From Symbiodinium natans (lineage: Eukaryota > Sar > Dinophyceae > Suessiales > Symbiodiniaceae), in assembly GCA_905221605.1 (NCBI GenBank), contig CAJNDS010000251.1, forward strand, positions 1 through 64,000: a stretch of 64,000 nt of DNA, given 5' to 3'. Positions 11,030 through 23,324 of this stretch are shown here, piece by piece; position 1 is the stretch's first letter; every line of letters begins with the position of its first letter. Made by a program: the position numbers and the translations under genes. Below the pieces are notes generated by a model. The model saw only the letters and a program-made list of their open reading frames with translations, did no database searches and was not told the origin of the DNA.

Positions 11030-12186
11030 AACCCGCCTATTGCCTAGGGCTAGGGTTTAGGGTTGTAGGGTTTAGGGTTTAGGGCCTAAGGGTTTGGGGC
11101 CAGTTTAGGGGTTAGGGCCGGTAGGGGTTTAGGGTTTAGGGTTTAGGGCCTTTTAGGGTTTAGGGTTTCCCTAAAACCTAAACCCTAAGGCCTAAAGCCC
11201 TAAACCCTAAAGCCTAAACCCTAAAGCCCTTAACTGCCCTAAACCCTAGGCCCTAGGCCCTAAACTCCTAACTCCTAAACCCTAAAGCCCTAAACCCTAA
11301 AGCCCTAAAGCCCTAAAGCCCTAAACCCTAAAGCCTAGAGGCCTGAAGCCTAAAGCCCTAAACTTCCCCGAACCCTAGGCCTAGGCCCTAAACCCTAAAG
11401 CCCTAAAACCCTAAAGCCTAAACTGGGCCTAAACCCTAAACTAGGGCTAAATCTTAAGGCTTGGGATTCGGGCCAAGGGTTTAGGGCCAGGGCCAGGGCT
11501 TAAGGTTTTGGGGCAAGTTTAGGGGGCAACAGGGCGGGTCTGAGTCTTGGGGCCTTATAGGGTGCAGTGTAGCGGCTGGCGGCTAGCGCCCCTGGGGCCA
11601 GCCTAGGGTTTAGGGTTTTAGGGTTTAGGGGTTGGGTCCTAAACTTTGAAACCCTACCCCAAAACCCTAAACCCGAAGCTGACCCAGACCCTTAAACCCT
11701 ACCCCAAAACCCTAAACCCGAAACTGACCCTAAACCCTAAAGCCGAAATTGCTCCCAGGGACGCCATGGTCGGCCGGCAGATCATTGGCCCAGGGCCAAG
11801 GTTCAAAGTTTAGTGCCGGCTTAAGGCTTAAGGGCCTATAGCCTAGGGCCTTAGGGCCTAGGGGCTAGGGCCTAGGGCGTAGGGCCCCTAAACCTAAACC
11901 CTAAACAGGCCCTAAACCCTGAACTACCCTAAACCCTAAAACCCGAAAACCCTAGGGTCTATTGCCTCGCTCGGGCTTAAGGACCTAGGACCTAGGACCT
12001 AGGGCCTAGGGCCTAGGGGCCTAGGGGCCTAGGCCTAGGCCCCTAAACCAAACCCTAAAACCCAAACCCTAAACCCCAAACCCTAAACCCTAAACCCCTA
12101 AACCCAAAACCCCAAACCCTAAACCCTAAACCCCTAAAACCCTAACCCTAAACCCCAAACCCTAAACCCCAAACCCTAGAACCTAA
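11030..12186. repeat. Composite subtelomeric unit A, copy 2
   Basis: Repeats the marker order of 7,111-8,600: junction (11,031), GGCTTGGGATTCGGGCCAAG (11,460), TAGCGGCTGGCGGCTAGCGC (11,570), GCCGAAATTGCTCCCAGGG (11,742), GACGCCATGGTC (11,759). It lacks the helicase-like insertion. Confidence 0.75.
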
Positions 12187-13190
12187 ACCCGCCTATTGCC
12201 TAGGGCTAGGGTTTAGGGTTGTAGGGTTTAGGGTTTAGGGCCTAAGGGTTTCGGGCCAGTTTAGGGGTTAGGGCCGGTTAGGGGTTTAGGGTTTAGGGTT
12301 TAGGGCCTTTAGGGTTTAGGGTTTCCCTAAAACCTAAACCCTAAGGCCTAAAGCCCTAAACCCTAAAGCCTAAACCCTAAAGCCCTTAACTGCCCTAAAC
12401 CCTAGGCCCTAGGCCCTAAACTCCTAAACCCTAAAACCCTAAAGCCCTAAACCCTAAAGCCCTAAAGCCCTAAACCCTAAAGCCTAGAGGTCTGAAGCCT
12501 AAAGCCCTAAACTTCCCCGAACCCTAGGCCTAGGCCCTAAACCCTAAAGCCCTAAAACCCTAAAGCCTGAACTGGGCCTGTAGCGGCTAGCGGCTAGCGC
12601 CCCTGGGGCCAGCCTAGGGTTTAGGGTTTTAGGGTTTAGGGGTTGGGTCCTAAACTTTGAAACCCTACCCCAAAACCCTAAACCCGAAGCTGACCCTAGA
12701 CCCTTAAACCCTACCCCAAAACCCTAAACCCGAAACTGACCCTAAACCCTAAAGCCGAAATTGCTCCCAGGGTGCCTAGGGCCCCTAAACCTAAACCCTA
12801 AACAGGCCCTAAACCCTAAACTACCCTAAACCCTAAACCCCGCCCTAAACCCTAAAAACCGAAAACCCCTAAACCAAACCCTAGGGCCTATTGCCTAATT
12901 AGGTCCAGGGCTTATGGCTTGGGATTTAGGGCAAGTTTAGGGGGGTCTTATATAGGGTTTAGGGCCACCAGGCTCCACGTCTTCCGGAGCAGTGTTCTTT
13001 GGCTGCGGCAGCGCATCGCAGCGTGGCTGAAGCCCGGCCGTCGTTTCCGGCGGGGGCAAGTTCGGTGTGCCAGGAATGTTCCCGGGCACGGGCGTGCGTG
13101 CCGCCAGCACAGCTGCAGACCTGCAAAGCTTCATGATCAACTCGTGGCAGGTGTTGTAAAAAGCACGCTCTCCTCATCGGAGAGTGGAAT
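12187..13190. repeat. Composite subtelomeric unit B, copy 2
   Basis: Repeats the marker order of 8,601-9,650, including the distinctive GCCTGAACTGGGCCTGTAGC (12,567), GGTGCCTAGGGCCCC (12,770) and the non-telomeric CCACCAGGCTCCACGTCTTC block (12,966). The block carries a minus-strand open frame of 67 codons with no recognised family. Confidence 0.75.
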
Positions 13191-13194
13191 CCTC

Positions 13195-13282
13195 TGGGGG
13201 GGGTTGGGGAGGGGTTGGGGGGAGGGGTTGGGGGGGGGGGGTTGGGGGGGGTTGGGGGGGGTTGGGGGGGTTTGGGGGGAGG
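13195..13282. repeat. G-rich (TTGGGGGGG)n tract
   Basis: Short copy of the same kind of G-rich sequence as at 6,015-6,210, placed at the other edge of the telomere-like block. Confidence 0.9.
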
Positions 13283-13285
13283 TTA

Positions 13286-13512
13286 TTTACAGCGTTGTCG
13301 CCAGTGTGTCCAACATACCGCGCAAGGTTGTGGAACAAGACACGTTGTCACAAGCGTCCATGCCTTTTGCGACCATGCCCAAAACACTGGTACTTACAGC
13401 ATTTTCGCCACTTTGTACAACAGACTGCACAAGGATGTGGAACAAGAAAAGCATTCACAAGCGTCCTTGCCTTTGGCGACCATGCCCAAAACACTGGTAT
13501 TTACAGTGTTTT
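13286..13512. repeat. Two ~108-bp tandem units with GGTATTTACAGTGTT core
   Basis: Unit starts at 13,286 (TTACAGCGTTGTCGCCA), about 13,395 (TTACAGCATTTTCGCCA) and a third truncated start near 13,502. Each unit contains GTGGAACAAGA and CGACCATGCCCAAAACACTG. The core is related in inverted orientation to the repeats inside the small TIR element at 32,230-32,450. Confidence 0.75.
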
Positions 13513-13734
13513 TCTTTCTCTACGGGCTGCAGACTTGACCCGCAAGGGTTTACACTCCGGGCTAACACACTCAATCTCAGAAACCGAAAGACAAAGTTAA
13601 GAATTTAGTAGAAAATGATGTAGTTTTTTGGTACATCCTGAAGACTGATTGTAAGAGGAATCATGCAAAAACCCAGGTAAAACGTACGTTTTCGCGCAAC
13701 ACAACACCACGGAAACCCATCACCCGTGGTCCAG

Positions 13735-13900
13735 GTAGTTAGTAGGTAGTAGTTAGAGTTAGTAGTTGGTAGCTAGTAGCTAGTAGCTCGTAGTTCATAG
13801 TTTATAGTTCGTTGTTAGTAGTTAGTAGTTAGACCTAGTAGCTAGTAGCTAGTAGCTAGTAGTTAGTAGTTAGTAGTTAGTAGTTAGTAGTTAGCAGGTG
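13735..13900. repeat. TAGTAGT minisatellite
   Basis: GTTAGTA and GCTAGTA units, the same family as 5,731-5,935. Confidence 0.9.
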
Positions 13901-13907
13901 GTAGTAG

Positions 13908-14044
<137 letters not shown>

Positions 14045-14069
14045 CGTCGTCGTCGTAGAGCAGCAGTAG

Positions 14070-16060
14070 CAGCAGTGGCAGAGGTTAAATGCACATCCAT
14101 GTGTGCACCAATCAACTTCGTGAAGTCGGATGCTCAGCGCCTTCTTGCTGGGGTAGGCAGCCTTGAGCGCTCGGGCCCAGTCATACCTGCGCAGCAGCTG
14201 TGCATGCTTGAGCTTAGGCCTTCGAGGGGTTCTAGGGTTACTCGCACTTCACGGGCCCTTGACTGGCCCACGATGAACGACTGGGCACGAGAGGATGTTG
14301 CGAGCAGTCGGGGGATCAACGTCCAAGATGCAGGCTCCAAACTCCTGATGCAGGACAGTCACGTGCAGCTAAATTAAGCTGCATGTCATGGTAGTACTAA
14401 GCTCAGGAAAACACTTGGTACTGATCAAGCTTGACAGCGTGGCTGAAACGTGCTCTCTGCTTTGCTTGGAATGCTTACCTGCAGCATCGTGCTGCAACCG
14501 CCTGCTTTGGGAATCCATCCAATACCCCACCACCCGTGTGGCCTAATCGTGCAACTGGGCATCGACTGTTTTTGCCAGCATTTGGAGCTCGTTCAGGCAC
14601 GCTTTGTTGCAGGAGCGCTGCTTGCTCCATCACCCCTTGGGGGGTAAGGCTGGCGAGGTTCTCTCGTCCCCATCAACTCCTTGGCAAAAACTGCAGACCG
14701 AAATTCTCAAAAGCTCCTGAACTGCCTTCACACAGCAAGCCACCCTTCAAACTCGAACGGGCATCATGGGATAAGGCGACCCCTTTGTAGGGTGCCTGCG
14801 TGCAGGAGTCTGCTGAAGATATGAATGCGATGTCACCCTTCAGGTTGTGAGGAGAGGTTTAGGGCACCTGACCACGATACGACCGTTTCCAAAGATGACA
14901 TCACCATGGACAAAGCAGACGTTAAACAGTTCTTGGGGCGTCAGGATGCAGCTCGCCAGCCTTGCGGGTGGTGCCATTGACACACACACACACACAAAGC
15001 CACAGACTCAGCTGCAACTACACAGATTTCTGAACAATTTATGACAGCAACACCTGGGTGGACACTTGTCCATGCTAATGTAAGTAAGCCTTTAGATTGT
15101 AGATGTAGACGGCTTCAGGACGTAATAACTGAGCACAGCTCCTCACAGCTTCACAGAAGACCAGCCATACTCTGTCCTGCCTGGCTCCATCACTTTGGGA
15201 GCCTGAGCCGGACGATGCCGGGCCTTGGGTTCCGTGCGGAGCTCTGCAAGCAGATGTGGCAAGATACCAAACCCATCTGAAGGTTCACGACCCTCATTTA
15301 GACCCCACCCCCAATAGTAGCAGCTTACTAGCATCCCCTTATGATAAGGACCCCAAGAAAGTACCCCCAATCTCCCCCATCTTGTTTCTGAGATCCTGAG
15401 CATCCCTGCGAGGCGCTGTTGTCGGCTTCAGAGCTACTGCTTAGCAGCACCTCAGGTTGCAAGGCTTCGGATTCCAGCTGCTGCGTTGGAAGCTTTGTAA
15501 GCTTCCCTGGGTCGGCAAGCCGAGCATGCTGCATCCCATGCTAAGGAACTTCTGACATGTGGCAAAGGAAGTTTGAAGTTCGATAATGCCAAAACTTTTG
15601 CATGTCAGAATTCCTCCGAGGTACAGTACTGTCTGGGACGACAACCGCAACACTCAAGCCCAAGTCGAAGCTTAGGACCATGGAACTTCAGGGCAGTCTC
15701 ACATGCATATCGAGTCAAGGCTGCCGAAACCAAGTGTCTGTATAGGGCTGATGCCAGCACGGAATTGTCTTTGTCCGCACATACACCTGGAACGGTGCGT
15801 AGACCACAGCAAGATTATCTCTCAGCACTTTGGGCTGTCGTGAGTTGGGTCAGCACTCCTTGTTTGATGAGGGCCCGGATTTCATGCCCGCTGATGCAGA
15901 GTTGTCAAGGTATGTCAAGGTGCAGAGGCTTCTTATCAGACGCGAGCACCTGAGAAACAAACACAAAATGCCAAGTTACAAAGGCCCAACCTTGAGTGGA
16001 ATCGAACCCTGCAAAGACCGAAAGGCTCCTATGGCTGCCACAAGCCGCTACTACAAGTAT
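14070..16060 (-). CDS. Unidentified multi-exon gene, minus strand (exon pieces)
   Basis: Several short stretches on the minus strand look like true exons, each flanked by AG or GT sites. At about 15,840-15,920 a frame reads ISGHEIRALIKQGVLTQLTT. At 15,380-15,500 a serine/glutamate-rich piece reads LTKLPTQQLESEALQPEVLL. At 14,880-14,975 another reads ILTPQELFNVCFVHGDVIFG. At 14,290-14,350 a piece reads LHQEFGACILDVDPPTARNI. At 14,110-14,190, after an AG acceptor, one reads YDWARALKAAYPSKKALSIR. The order and shared strand suggest one gene cut by many small introns, running into the GTT microsatellite at its 3' side. I recognise no domain. Start, stop and splice sites are not resolved, and some pieces could belong to different genes. 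Confidence 0.35.
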
Positions 16061-16517
16061 GGCATGTTGGCAGTGTGGAGATGTCACGGGCACCCATCAT
16101 AGAGACTCATATGATCTCAGACCTGATTGCTGCACTTCCCTGAGACCTTGCCCCAGCCATGCGCAGGCGAGTCTTGGTCCTGGACTCTGCGCAGCCGGGA
16201 AATTTCTCGGATAGTGCCACTGCCCTTTAAACCTCGCCGGCATAGGGGCGACACTTGCGCATGCAATGCTTGGGCACTGGAAATGTGGGATCTCGGCAGC
16301 TGCAAGGTGCGGTGATGTGCAGGGCTAACAGTGCTGTGCCAAAAGCATTTCTGGGATTCTCCGCAATGCTGTGGGACATTGGACACGTAAGGCCAGGGCT
16401 GCATTGTCGAGCCGTCCCTGACTTGAATTGTGGGCCTGGCCAGAAGAAGAGGGTCTGCATGAGTCATGCAAGTGTGGGAGTGACCATTATGTCATCAAGT
16501 TGTACTGCATTTGAAAA

Positions 16518-16660
16518 AAACTAATAATTCTAATAATTCTAATAATAGATAATAATCATAGTATCATAACAATAATCATCATAACCGTAATGCTAACACG
16601 AATAAACATGCAAATAGGCTAGTAATGATAATCATAACAATCATCATCATAATAATGATG
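16518..16660. repeat. AT-rich (AATAAT/AATCAT) low-complexity tract
   Basis: Short TAATAAT and ATCATAA units. Noncoding. Confidence 0.8.
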
Positions 16661-19600
16661 AAGGGTTTTGTTTGCGAAAGCTTGTGCCATCCCCAGCTCG
16701 GCGCCTGGGGACCGCGAGGCGCCGCACGATCACCAGGTCGTTCAGCTCGGAGGTGTCTAGCGCCTCACTGGTGCGGAGCCCTTCTTATCAGGATGCGCTA
16801 CTAGGCCCTATAATCCCCATACTCGACCCTATTAAGGGCCTTCTTAAGAGGTTATAGGGGATAATTGCCCATCCTGAGGCATTACACGCGAAATGTCACG
16901 GGATATGGTGTTGAAATAGCCTTTGCATGTTTTGGGTTCTGGATGCTTGCTTGGCTGCCGCCAGCCCGCATTGCTGCACATGACCGCAAACCAAGGCTCT
17001 CCCAAATATTTGACTGCCCTACAGACGTTGAGAGTTTAGGGATCTAAGACAGCCTTAAACATCCTGAGGGCATTTAGGCTTTCCAACCTTTAGATCAGTA
17101 CCATCTTATGCTCTTGTCCCGTAGCCACGGTGCCAGCAGCCCCTCGCCAGGACGTAAGCTCCTGTCAGCAGCGCACCGATGAGAAACTCTCATGTACCTG
17201 TATCACCTCTTGTGATCGGAGGTTCTCTCTGCACAGGCAATACCACGAATGCAAACTTTGCACATCAGCATCCCGTCGACAAAAAACAGTGACAGCAAGC
17301 AAGGAACTGCACAACAAGGCCAATTGATGCTTGCTGTTCACTTTGGGGGTGAAGAACTCATGCTGGTGTTCCATGATGCCCAAGGCCCAGAGAAAGCCCT
17401 ATTGCCCTCCCGTGCCAGATCCTGCTCTCGATGCCGCCCAGCTCTGCAAGGAAGCCAAGGCGTCCCAGGAAGGCTTCCTCAGCGACTCCGCCCCTTTCTC
17501 TTCCCTCTTTCTCTCTCTATTCCTTTTTGTTTTTGTTTGTTTTCTTCTTTCTTCCTTCAGATTCATTCTGTGGGGCTTCAGGCACGAATTGGCTTCCCAG
17601 GCAGGATGTCCTGATGCCCCCTCTCTTCTTGCTCTTCTTTTGCTTCTTTTTCTGGGCCGAGGGGTCACGAAACCCTGCCCCTGCGCGCCAGGGCACTAGT
17701 TCAAGGTCGGTGTGAACCAACAAAACTCTGAACCTCCACATCCCCCCCGTAGCGGTGCACTGCGCCCAACTTCACAGGGGCAACTCCATCATTACTCTGT
17801 CACCCCCTGCTGTGACACGGCTGGCGCGGGTCGCCCCTTTCGCAACATCTCCCGAATTCTCCCGAACGACTACTCGAGAGCGGCAGTGAACGATCTTTGG
17901 CGGCACAGTCACTTCTGGACGGCAAGATAGGACAGCGGCTCCAGGTTTCCGAGCCTACCAGAATTCCTAGGTCTTGGAATCCCTGGCCGGGTGGTTGTCC
18001 CGCCTGCGCTCTCTCCTTCCCCCTCTCTTAGAGCACGGTAAGAAAACAGAGTTTTCTGTGGCCCCTTCTGTCAAGCAGCTGGCATCAAGACTTTACATTA
18101 CCTTGCAAAAATGTGGGAAATCCAGAATCAGAAACTTGTGACTTCCATGATTCGCTGGTCGTAGCAGATGGGCCCCTGGCTGCCTGCCAGATGGCCGCGA
18201 TGTCGGAGACACCGTACAAAACCTTGGGGTGCCATCGCACTTCGCATCAGAAGCATGCGCCGTTGCAACAAAAACTGGTGGCAGCTTTTGAACCACCTTG
18301 TCGATGGGTGTGCAATAATGTGCAATGCGCAAAAGTTTGGCTCCTGAAGCTCCGCGTCGCTAAGTGTCAGGCCAACTTGTCGCCCTGCCAACCCAGCCTG
18401 GCTCGCGGACAACTTTTAGACCGTTGACTTGGATGCTCGAGATGAGTTGAGACTAAATAATGCCTTCGGCACATTTATCGCTCACGGCCATGTTTGGATG
18501 AAAGCTCGCGCCGAGACTGCTGCAGGACTCACTGAATTAAGACGCCGGCCTCAATTTCAGATGAGCTCAAAACGAGTCGCATGGACCCACAGTATTCCTC
18601 CACCAGTCACGAGTCATGCTAACCTCCGAGAAAAGATTAGAAAAACGATGAGAACTGCCATGATGTAAAACCGTTTACCTCCCTCAGGGTGGAAACGGAA
18701 TAATGCCCCGTCAGCTCCGAAAGGGGAAAACAAAACAGAGGAACATCACTAGCCATGAATTGTTAAGCTTTAAGGTGCAACTGGGTGCCTAAAGTTGTGG
18801 CCTTGAGTTCCCTTGAACCCATCCCACCCCCACACCCGCCGCGTAGTAGTCAAAAGACGTATGCATGATGCGGCACGGTTGGAGGCACATTCGACCTCCA
18901 AATATAGAGCCACTCATGTTTCCCCCTTGACTTCAGCGAAATGCAACGTCATATGCTTGTGAACCGCTTCTACACAATCGCTGCCCGCGACCTTCTTCAA
19001 CGGATCCGCAGCCCCTCCCCCCCCCCACCCAGGCCCGGTGTCGATCTGCTGTTGCCGGAGGATATGGTGCGCGTATTGGAAAAAATGACTTGCTGGTGGG
19101 GAGATCTCCCTCCATCCTCCGATGCCCGGCTTCCTGTCCCCCGCGATGCTGTCTGTGCCCGAGGTGCAAAAGTCGGGCATGTCTGTGTGACTGGTCTTCG
19201 CCACGAGAGCTGCGCTGCGGCCTGTTTCTATCTGCACGCCCTTGGCTCTGCTGCGAATTCATTGAACATGACTCGCATCGCCCGCAACTAACAGTCGCCC
19301 TTCCCTCAACCATCCCACCGCCAAGGGCACCTCAATCGTCTCCCTGAGTTTGCCTGGGTTGATCGCCAGCTCGCTCTTGTGAAGTCCTCACGTGTCATGT
19401 CCAGCATGATTCAACCCGCAGCTGCCCCCCCGAGCCGCTGCGGGTCACCGTAGGCTCGTCTTGACTGTCTGCTAGCTGGTGTCGTCCCCTGAGGTCGCCG
19501 AACAGGACCTTTCCCGGTATACTCTTGGCAGCCTTCACAGTGGTGGAGCGTAAAGCAATCGTCATACGTGGTGTGGCCGGAGGTGACACTCTCTCAGGCA

Positions 19601-22000
19601 GCCTCCCCTCCCTGACCACCACCTCTTCTTTTCAAGTTTTCCTTTTCTCAGCAGCCTCCAGGGCGGATCGGTTAAAATCTCCATTCTTTCATTCTTTCTT
19701 TGGTGTGCCACAGCGGGCACCTCTGCCCACCCTGCTAGATACATATATATATATATATACAGATATATGCATATGTATATACATGTGTATATGCATTATT
19801 GCAATTTAATACGTACAGTTTATGCCTCTCGCTCTCTTTCTGGCGCGCTCAAGACAGGGCGAGGCCACAGCTTTTGGTGCGTGAAGTTAAAGGACCTCGA
19901 AGGTGACCGAAGATACCGAAGGTGCTTTGATGCTACAAGCGCCCTTTGAAGCATGACTTCGTTTTTGGGATTCAGTTCAAGCTTGCAATCGCTTGCCATG
20001 CACCTCTTGCCAAAGCATACCCGCACAATAACTGTTTTGTGGCTTTGGTCGTTGGCGCTGCATACGTGGCATGGGTCTTACAATGTCTTACAGCTCGTTT
20101 TCATGGCCTCTTCACAAGACATAGCGCAGGGGCACGGACGAGCTCCCCTCGAAGAAAGTGAAGTGGTGCAGGCTGCCGGCCTGGCGCACATGCAAGGGAG
20201 GCCAGATCAGAATGTGGAGGTCTGGTCTCCTCAAAGCCACTCCATCGAAGTGTATGACAGCAGTGAGCCTTGCAGTTGTTCCACTTGCATTGTCGACAAC
20301 GTTTTCAGGGGAGACGGGGAGACACAAAGTCGTTTGCCAGATTCAATTCTTTTGCCCTGAGTGGCTAGCTGCGACGGATCGTAACTTGCTGGCGCATAGC
20401 TCCTAGGTGCTTGCACGGGCATTATTAAGGCGGCATGCGGCTGGCCTCTTCCTCTGCCAGTTGCCGGACCCCTCAACTGCTACTCCATGGCGCCTGGAGG
20501 GGCATAGCACCCAGTCTGCAATGCACCACTGCCTCAGTGCAACACTCCTAGGAGTGCAGGAAGTTGACGTCTGACCCGTGTGGTTTGGCGATGCACGCGT
20601 CCACTAAATTAGTCTTGTGGCTCCTAGCTGCAAATGCAAGGAAGAGTCTGAAGGGGAGCGAGCCTACCTCTGAGGACGCCGCTGACTCTGTGAGAGCCAC
20701 CGCGCTGCAGCCCTGGCAAAGTTTCGGAGGGGATGCAGCCGGTCGAGGGTATTGGGTTGGGGCTGCGGGCAATCAGTGATGGCCCTAGGACCTCGAAACA
20801 AGTGCTATAGCTTGATTCTTAGCCGTTCACAGCAGTGCTTATCGGCCCAATGCCTGGACACGCAGCGCACGCTTTGATCCAGTTTTCGGTCGATGCTCAT
20901 GGGTTTCGGAGTTTTGATTGCTCAGCTGCTTTGCAGAGCAGGTCTTGCAATAAACAACGACGGAGGGAGCGGAAGTGAAGCAGGAGCCAACTAGCAACAC
21001 AGCAAAATCGGATATTCATGAGCATTACCATACGGCACTCGAGAGCTGTTGCTGTTCCATCTGTACAATGAATAGCAATCCAGAAAACGACTGGCAACAC
21101 CTCCCCCCACAACACCTCACCAGAGTCTCAGGAGCCTTCGGCTGAAGAAAACTGTTGCAAGTGCAAAGCCCTGGACAGCGGTTGCTGAAATTGCAGGCGC
21201 AGGGTTTTGTGGTTCAACTGATTCTGGGGCATCATCAGCTTGGCTGCCAAGGGCCCAAGAGATTGGAGTGTCACCTTGATGCAGCTGCAGACCAAGTTCG
21301 ATAATTTGCTTGGGGATGTGGCACATACGAGTGCCATCCCAACGCTAAGGTGTGGAAGAATTTTCAACGAATGGCTTCCAGCGACTTCACAATTTTTCAG
21401 AAATCGGCCTGTGCTCCCCATGTGCTGCCACATGGATTTGAAAACGCCACATCAAGTGGTTGCTAAAGGAGTTGTACAGGACACGAAGACCTACAACTCC
21501 CATCCCAAGCTCGAAGCCAACAAAAGCAGTTGGTCGAGGCTTAGGTGATGGATTCAGTCATCAATGAAAGCTCGAGAAAGCTGCTAACTGCTGCCTCCCA
21601 CCGGCGATCACTCGACAGGCATCACAGCGCCGCAGCGCCAGCAGAAGGCTGCATCTTTTCGATGGGGTCTCGCATTGCATGCAGGGCATTGGCGGTCCAA
21701 GCTCTCCAAGCTCTCCAAGCTCTCCAGAGCCTCGGGTTGCAAGTCCCCAGGCCCCGGAAACCCGTAATTCGTCACGATTGAAGGTTAGCAAGGGGGTTGT
21801 CTGTAGGTTTACTGATGGCATCTGATCCAAGCAACCTTGTTCTGAGGCTGGAGGCCCTGCCGATCAAAGGTTGCGGTGGCCATGAAGACCTGGCAAAGAA
21901 TGGAGCGAGTGGAGGCACAAGCAGCGTGGCAGTGGTCGAAGCTGAAGCGGGTACAGGGAGATGGAAGCTTGGGTCCAAATGTTGGCAATATATCTAGTGA
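16661..22000. other. Gene-poor stretch with weak exon-like frames
   Basis: No domain was recognised. The frames that look least random are: plus 17,331-17,480 (VPDPALDAAQLCKEAKASQE region), minus 18,914-19,237 (107 codons), plus 20,100-20,360 (an acidic stretch ending VFRGDGETQSRLPDSILLP) and minus 21,117-21,326 (CHIPKQIIELGLQLHQGDTP region). Any of them could be an exon of an intron-rich gene. None has a supported start and stop. A (TA)n tract lies at 19,741-19,790. Confidence 0.3.
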
Positions 22001-22002
22001 GT

Positions 22003-22062
22003 GGTGATAGGTGGTGGTGGCGGTGGCGGTGGTGGTGGCGGCGGGGGCGGGGGCGGGGGCGG

Positions 22063-22123
<61 letters not shown>

Positions 22124-22280
22124 CGCAGCAGTAGCGGTGGTGACAGTAGGAATACGTACGACTCCTCCTCCTCCTCCTACGACGACGACGACTGCTACTA
22201 CTACTGCGACTACTGCTACTACTGCTGCTACTGCTGCTACTGCTGCTACTACTGCTACTACTGCCGCCACTACTGGTGCT
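22003..22280. repeat. Patchwork of trinucleotide repeats
   Basis: Consecutive blocks of GGT/GGC, GGGGGC, GCA, CTC, GAC and TAC/TGC units. Poly-glycine, poly-alanine, poly-serine and poly-tyrosine frames on both strands come from the repeats. No gene is supported. Confidence 0.9.
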
Positions 22281-22296
22281 AGTGCTACTGCTACTG

Positions 22297-22510
22297 TGGA
22301 TGCAGGAAATATTGCACCGTTTTCAAGGGTCTATCACATTTCTCTTCCCGCACGCGCCCCGCCCCGCCCCCCCCCCCCCCCATTTAACATTGCGGCGAAA
22401 AGCAGATTTGCAGGATTAGGCCCAATGACATAAATCTTGCACCGCTCCATCGCCAATGTTAAACAGGAGTTGCGGGGTTGGCATTAGACGGGGCATTTGG
22501 AGCAAAGCAA
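22297..22510. repeat. Direct repeat, copy 1 (~200 bp)
   Basis: Begins GTGGATGCAGGAAATATTGC and includes GCGGCGAAAAGCAGATTTGC, then GGATTAGGCCCAATGACAT and CTTGCACCGCTCC. A diverged copy lies at 22,995-23,185. Noncoding. Confidence 0.8.
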
Positions 22511-22765
22511 GTCGGTGGTGTAAAATTTCCTCCATCCACCGACTCAATAGTACTCATGGGCGAAGTGCGACACTTTGCTACGCTTGTAAATGCATCACGG
22601 CCGCAACCACCCCATGAAGCATCCTGAAGCCTGTGAGAGCCTTCAACGAGCACTCCACGGCCACTACACAGCATGACAAGAAGATCCCGAGCTCAAGGGG
22701 CATGTGGCCACTACCTCACTTTTGTCAGGTGTTAAGCACCTTGCAAAGGGTCACGATTAACGCTT

Positions 22766-22904
22766 CAGTAAACGCGAGGGAAATGCTGGCAGGGCCAGCG
22801 TTTCCTGGTTTCGATTGAATGGACTATAAACTCGGTAGTTGCTAGCTTTTCAATCAAAAACCAGGAAATGCTGGCCCTGCCAGCATTTCCGGAGCGTTAA
22901 CTGT
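22766..22904. repeat. Fold-back (inverted repeat) element
   Basis: Two 42-bp arms at 22,779-22,820 and 22,849-22,890 are reverse complements with about two mismatches, and the pairing extends weakly outward on both sides. Each arm is itself a small hairpin (GGAAATGCTGGC / CCAGCGTTTCC). The loop is about 28 bp. It may be a MITE-like or fold-back element, or a structured RNA locus. Confidence 0.75.
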
Positions 22905-22994
22905 AGTGCTAACTGTAGCGCTAACTGAGCATTAACTGAGTCTTATTCGTTGCATGTCGGTTAGCACTACAGAAAACGCCCACTGCTGCGGACT

Positions 22995-23185
22995 GTGGAT
23001 GGAGGAAATCTTGCACCATTTTCAAGGGTCCATAACATTCTCTCCCCGTGCCCATGTGTAACAATGCGGCGAAAAGCAGATTTTCAGGATTAGGCCCAAT
23101 GACATGAATCTTGCACCGCTCCGTCGTGACAATCAAAAGTTAGAAGGGGTGTGGGGTTGGCATCTGGCGGTGCATTTGGAGTCGA
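22995..23185. repeat. Direct repeat, copy 2 (~190 bp)
   Basis: Diverged copy of 22,297-22,510 with the same block order. It lies just downstream of the potassium channel gene on the minus strand, and the two copies bracket the fold-back element. Confidence 0.8.
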
Positions 23186-23324
23186 AAGTCCAATCCACCA
23201 TGTGCTAGTACGAGTAGTAGTACTGCCTACCTGCACACGACCGGCACAGCTATCCCCCTTCCCTCCCAATGCCAAGTCCCAGAGCATTTTCCTACTGGTA
23301 ACATCGCGCATGCAAGCCGCTGCC

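Noticed and set aside
15990-16020. tRNA-like T-arm (GGTTCGATTCC on the minus strand)
   Set aside because: The stem does not pair properly, and there is no acceptor stem, D-arm or anticodon arm at the right distances.
22003-22280. Possible glycine/serine/tyrosine-rich structural protein
   Set aside because: Every frame on both strands is a homopolymeric product of adjacent trinucleotide blocks.
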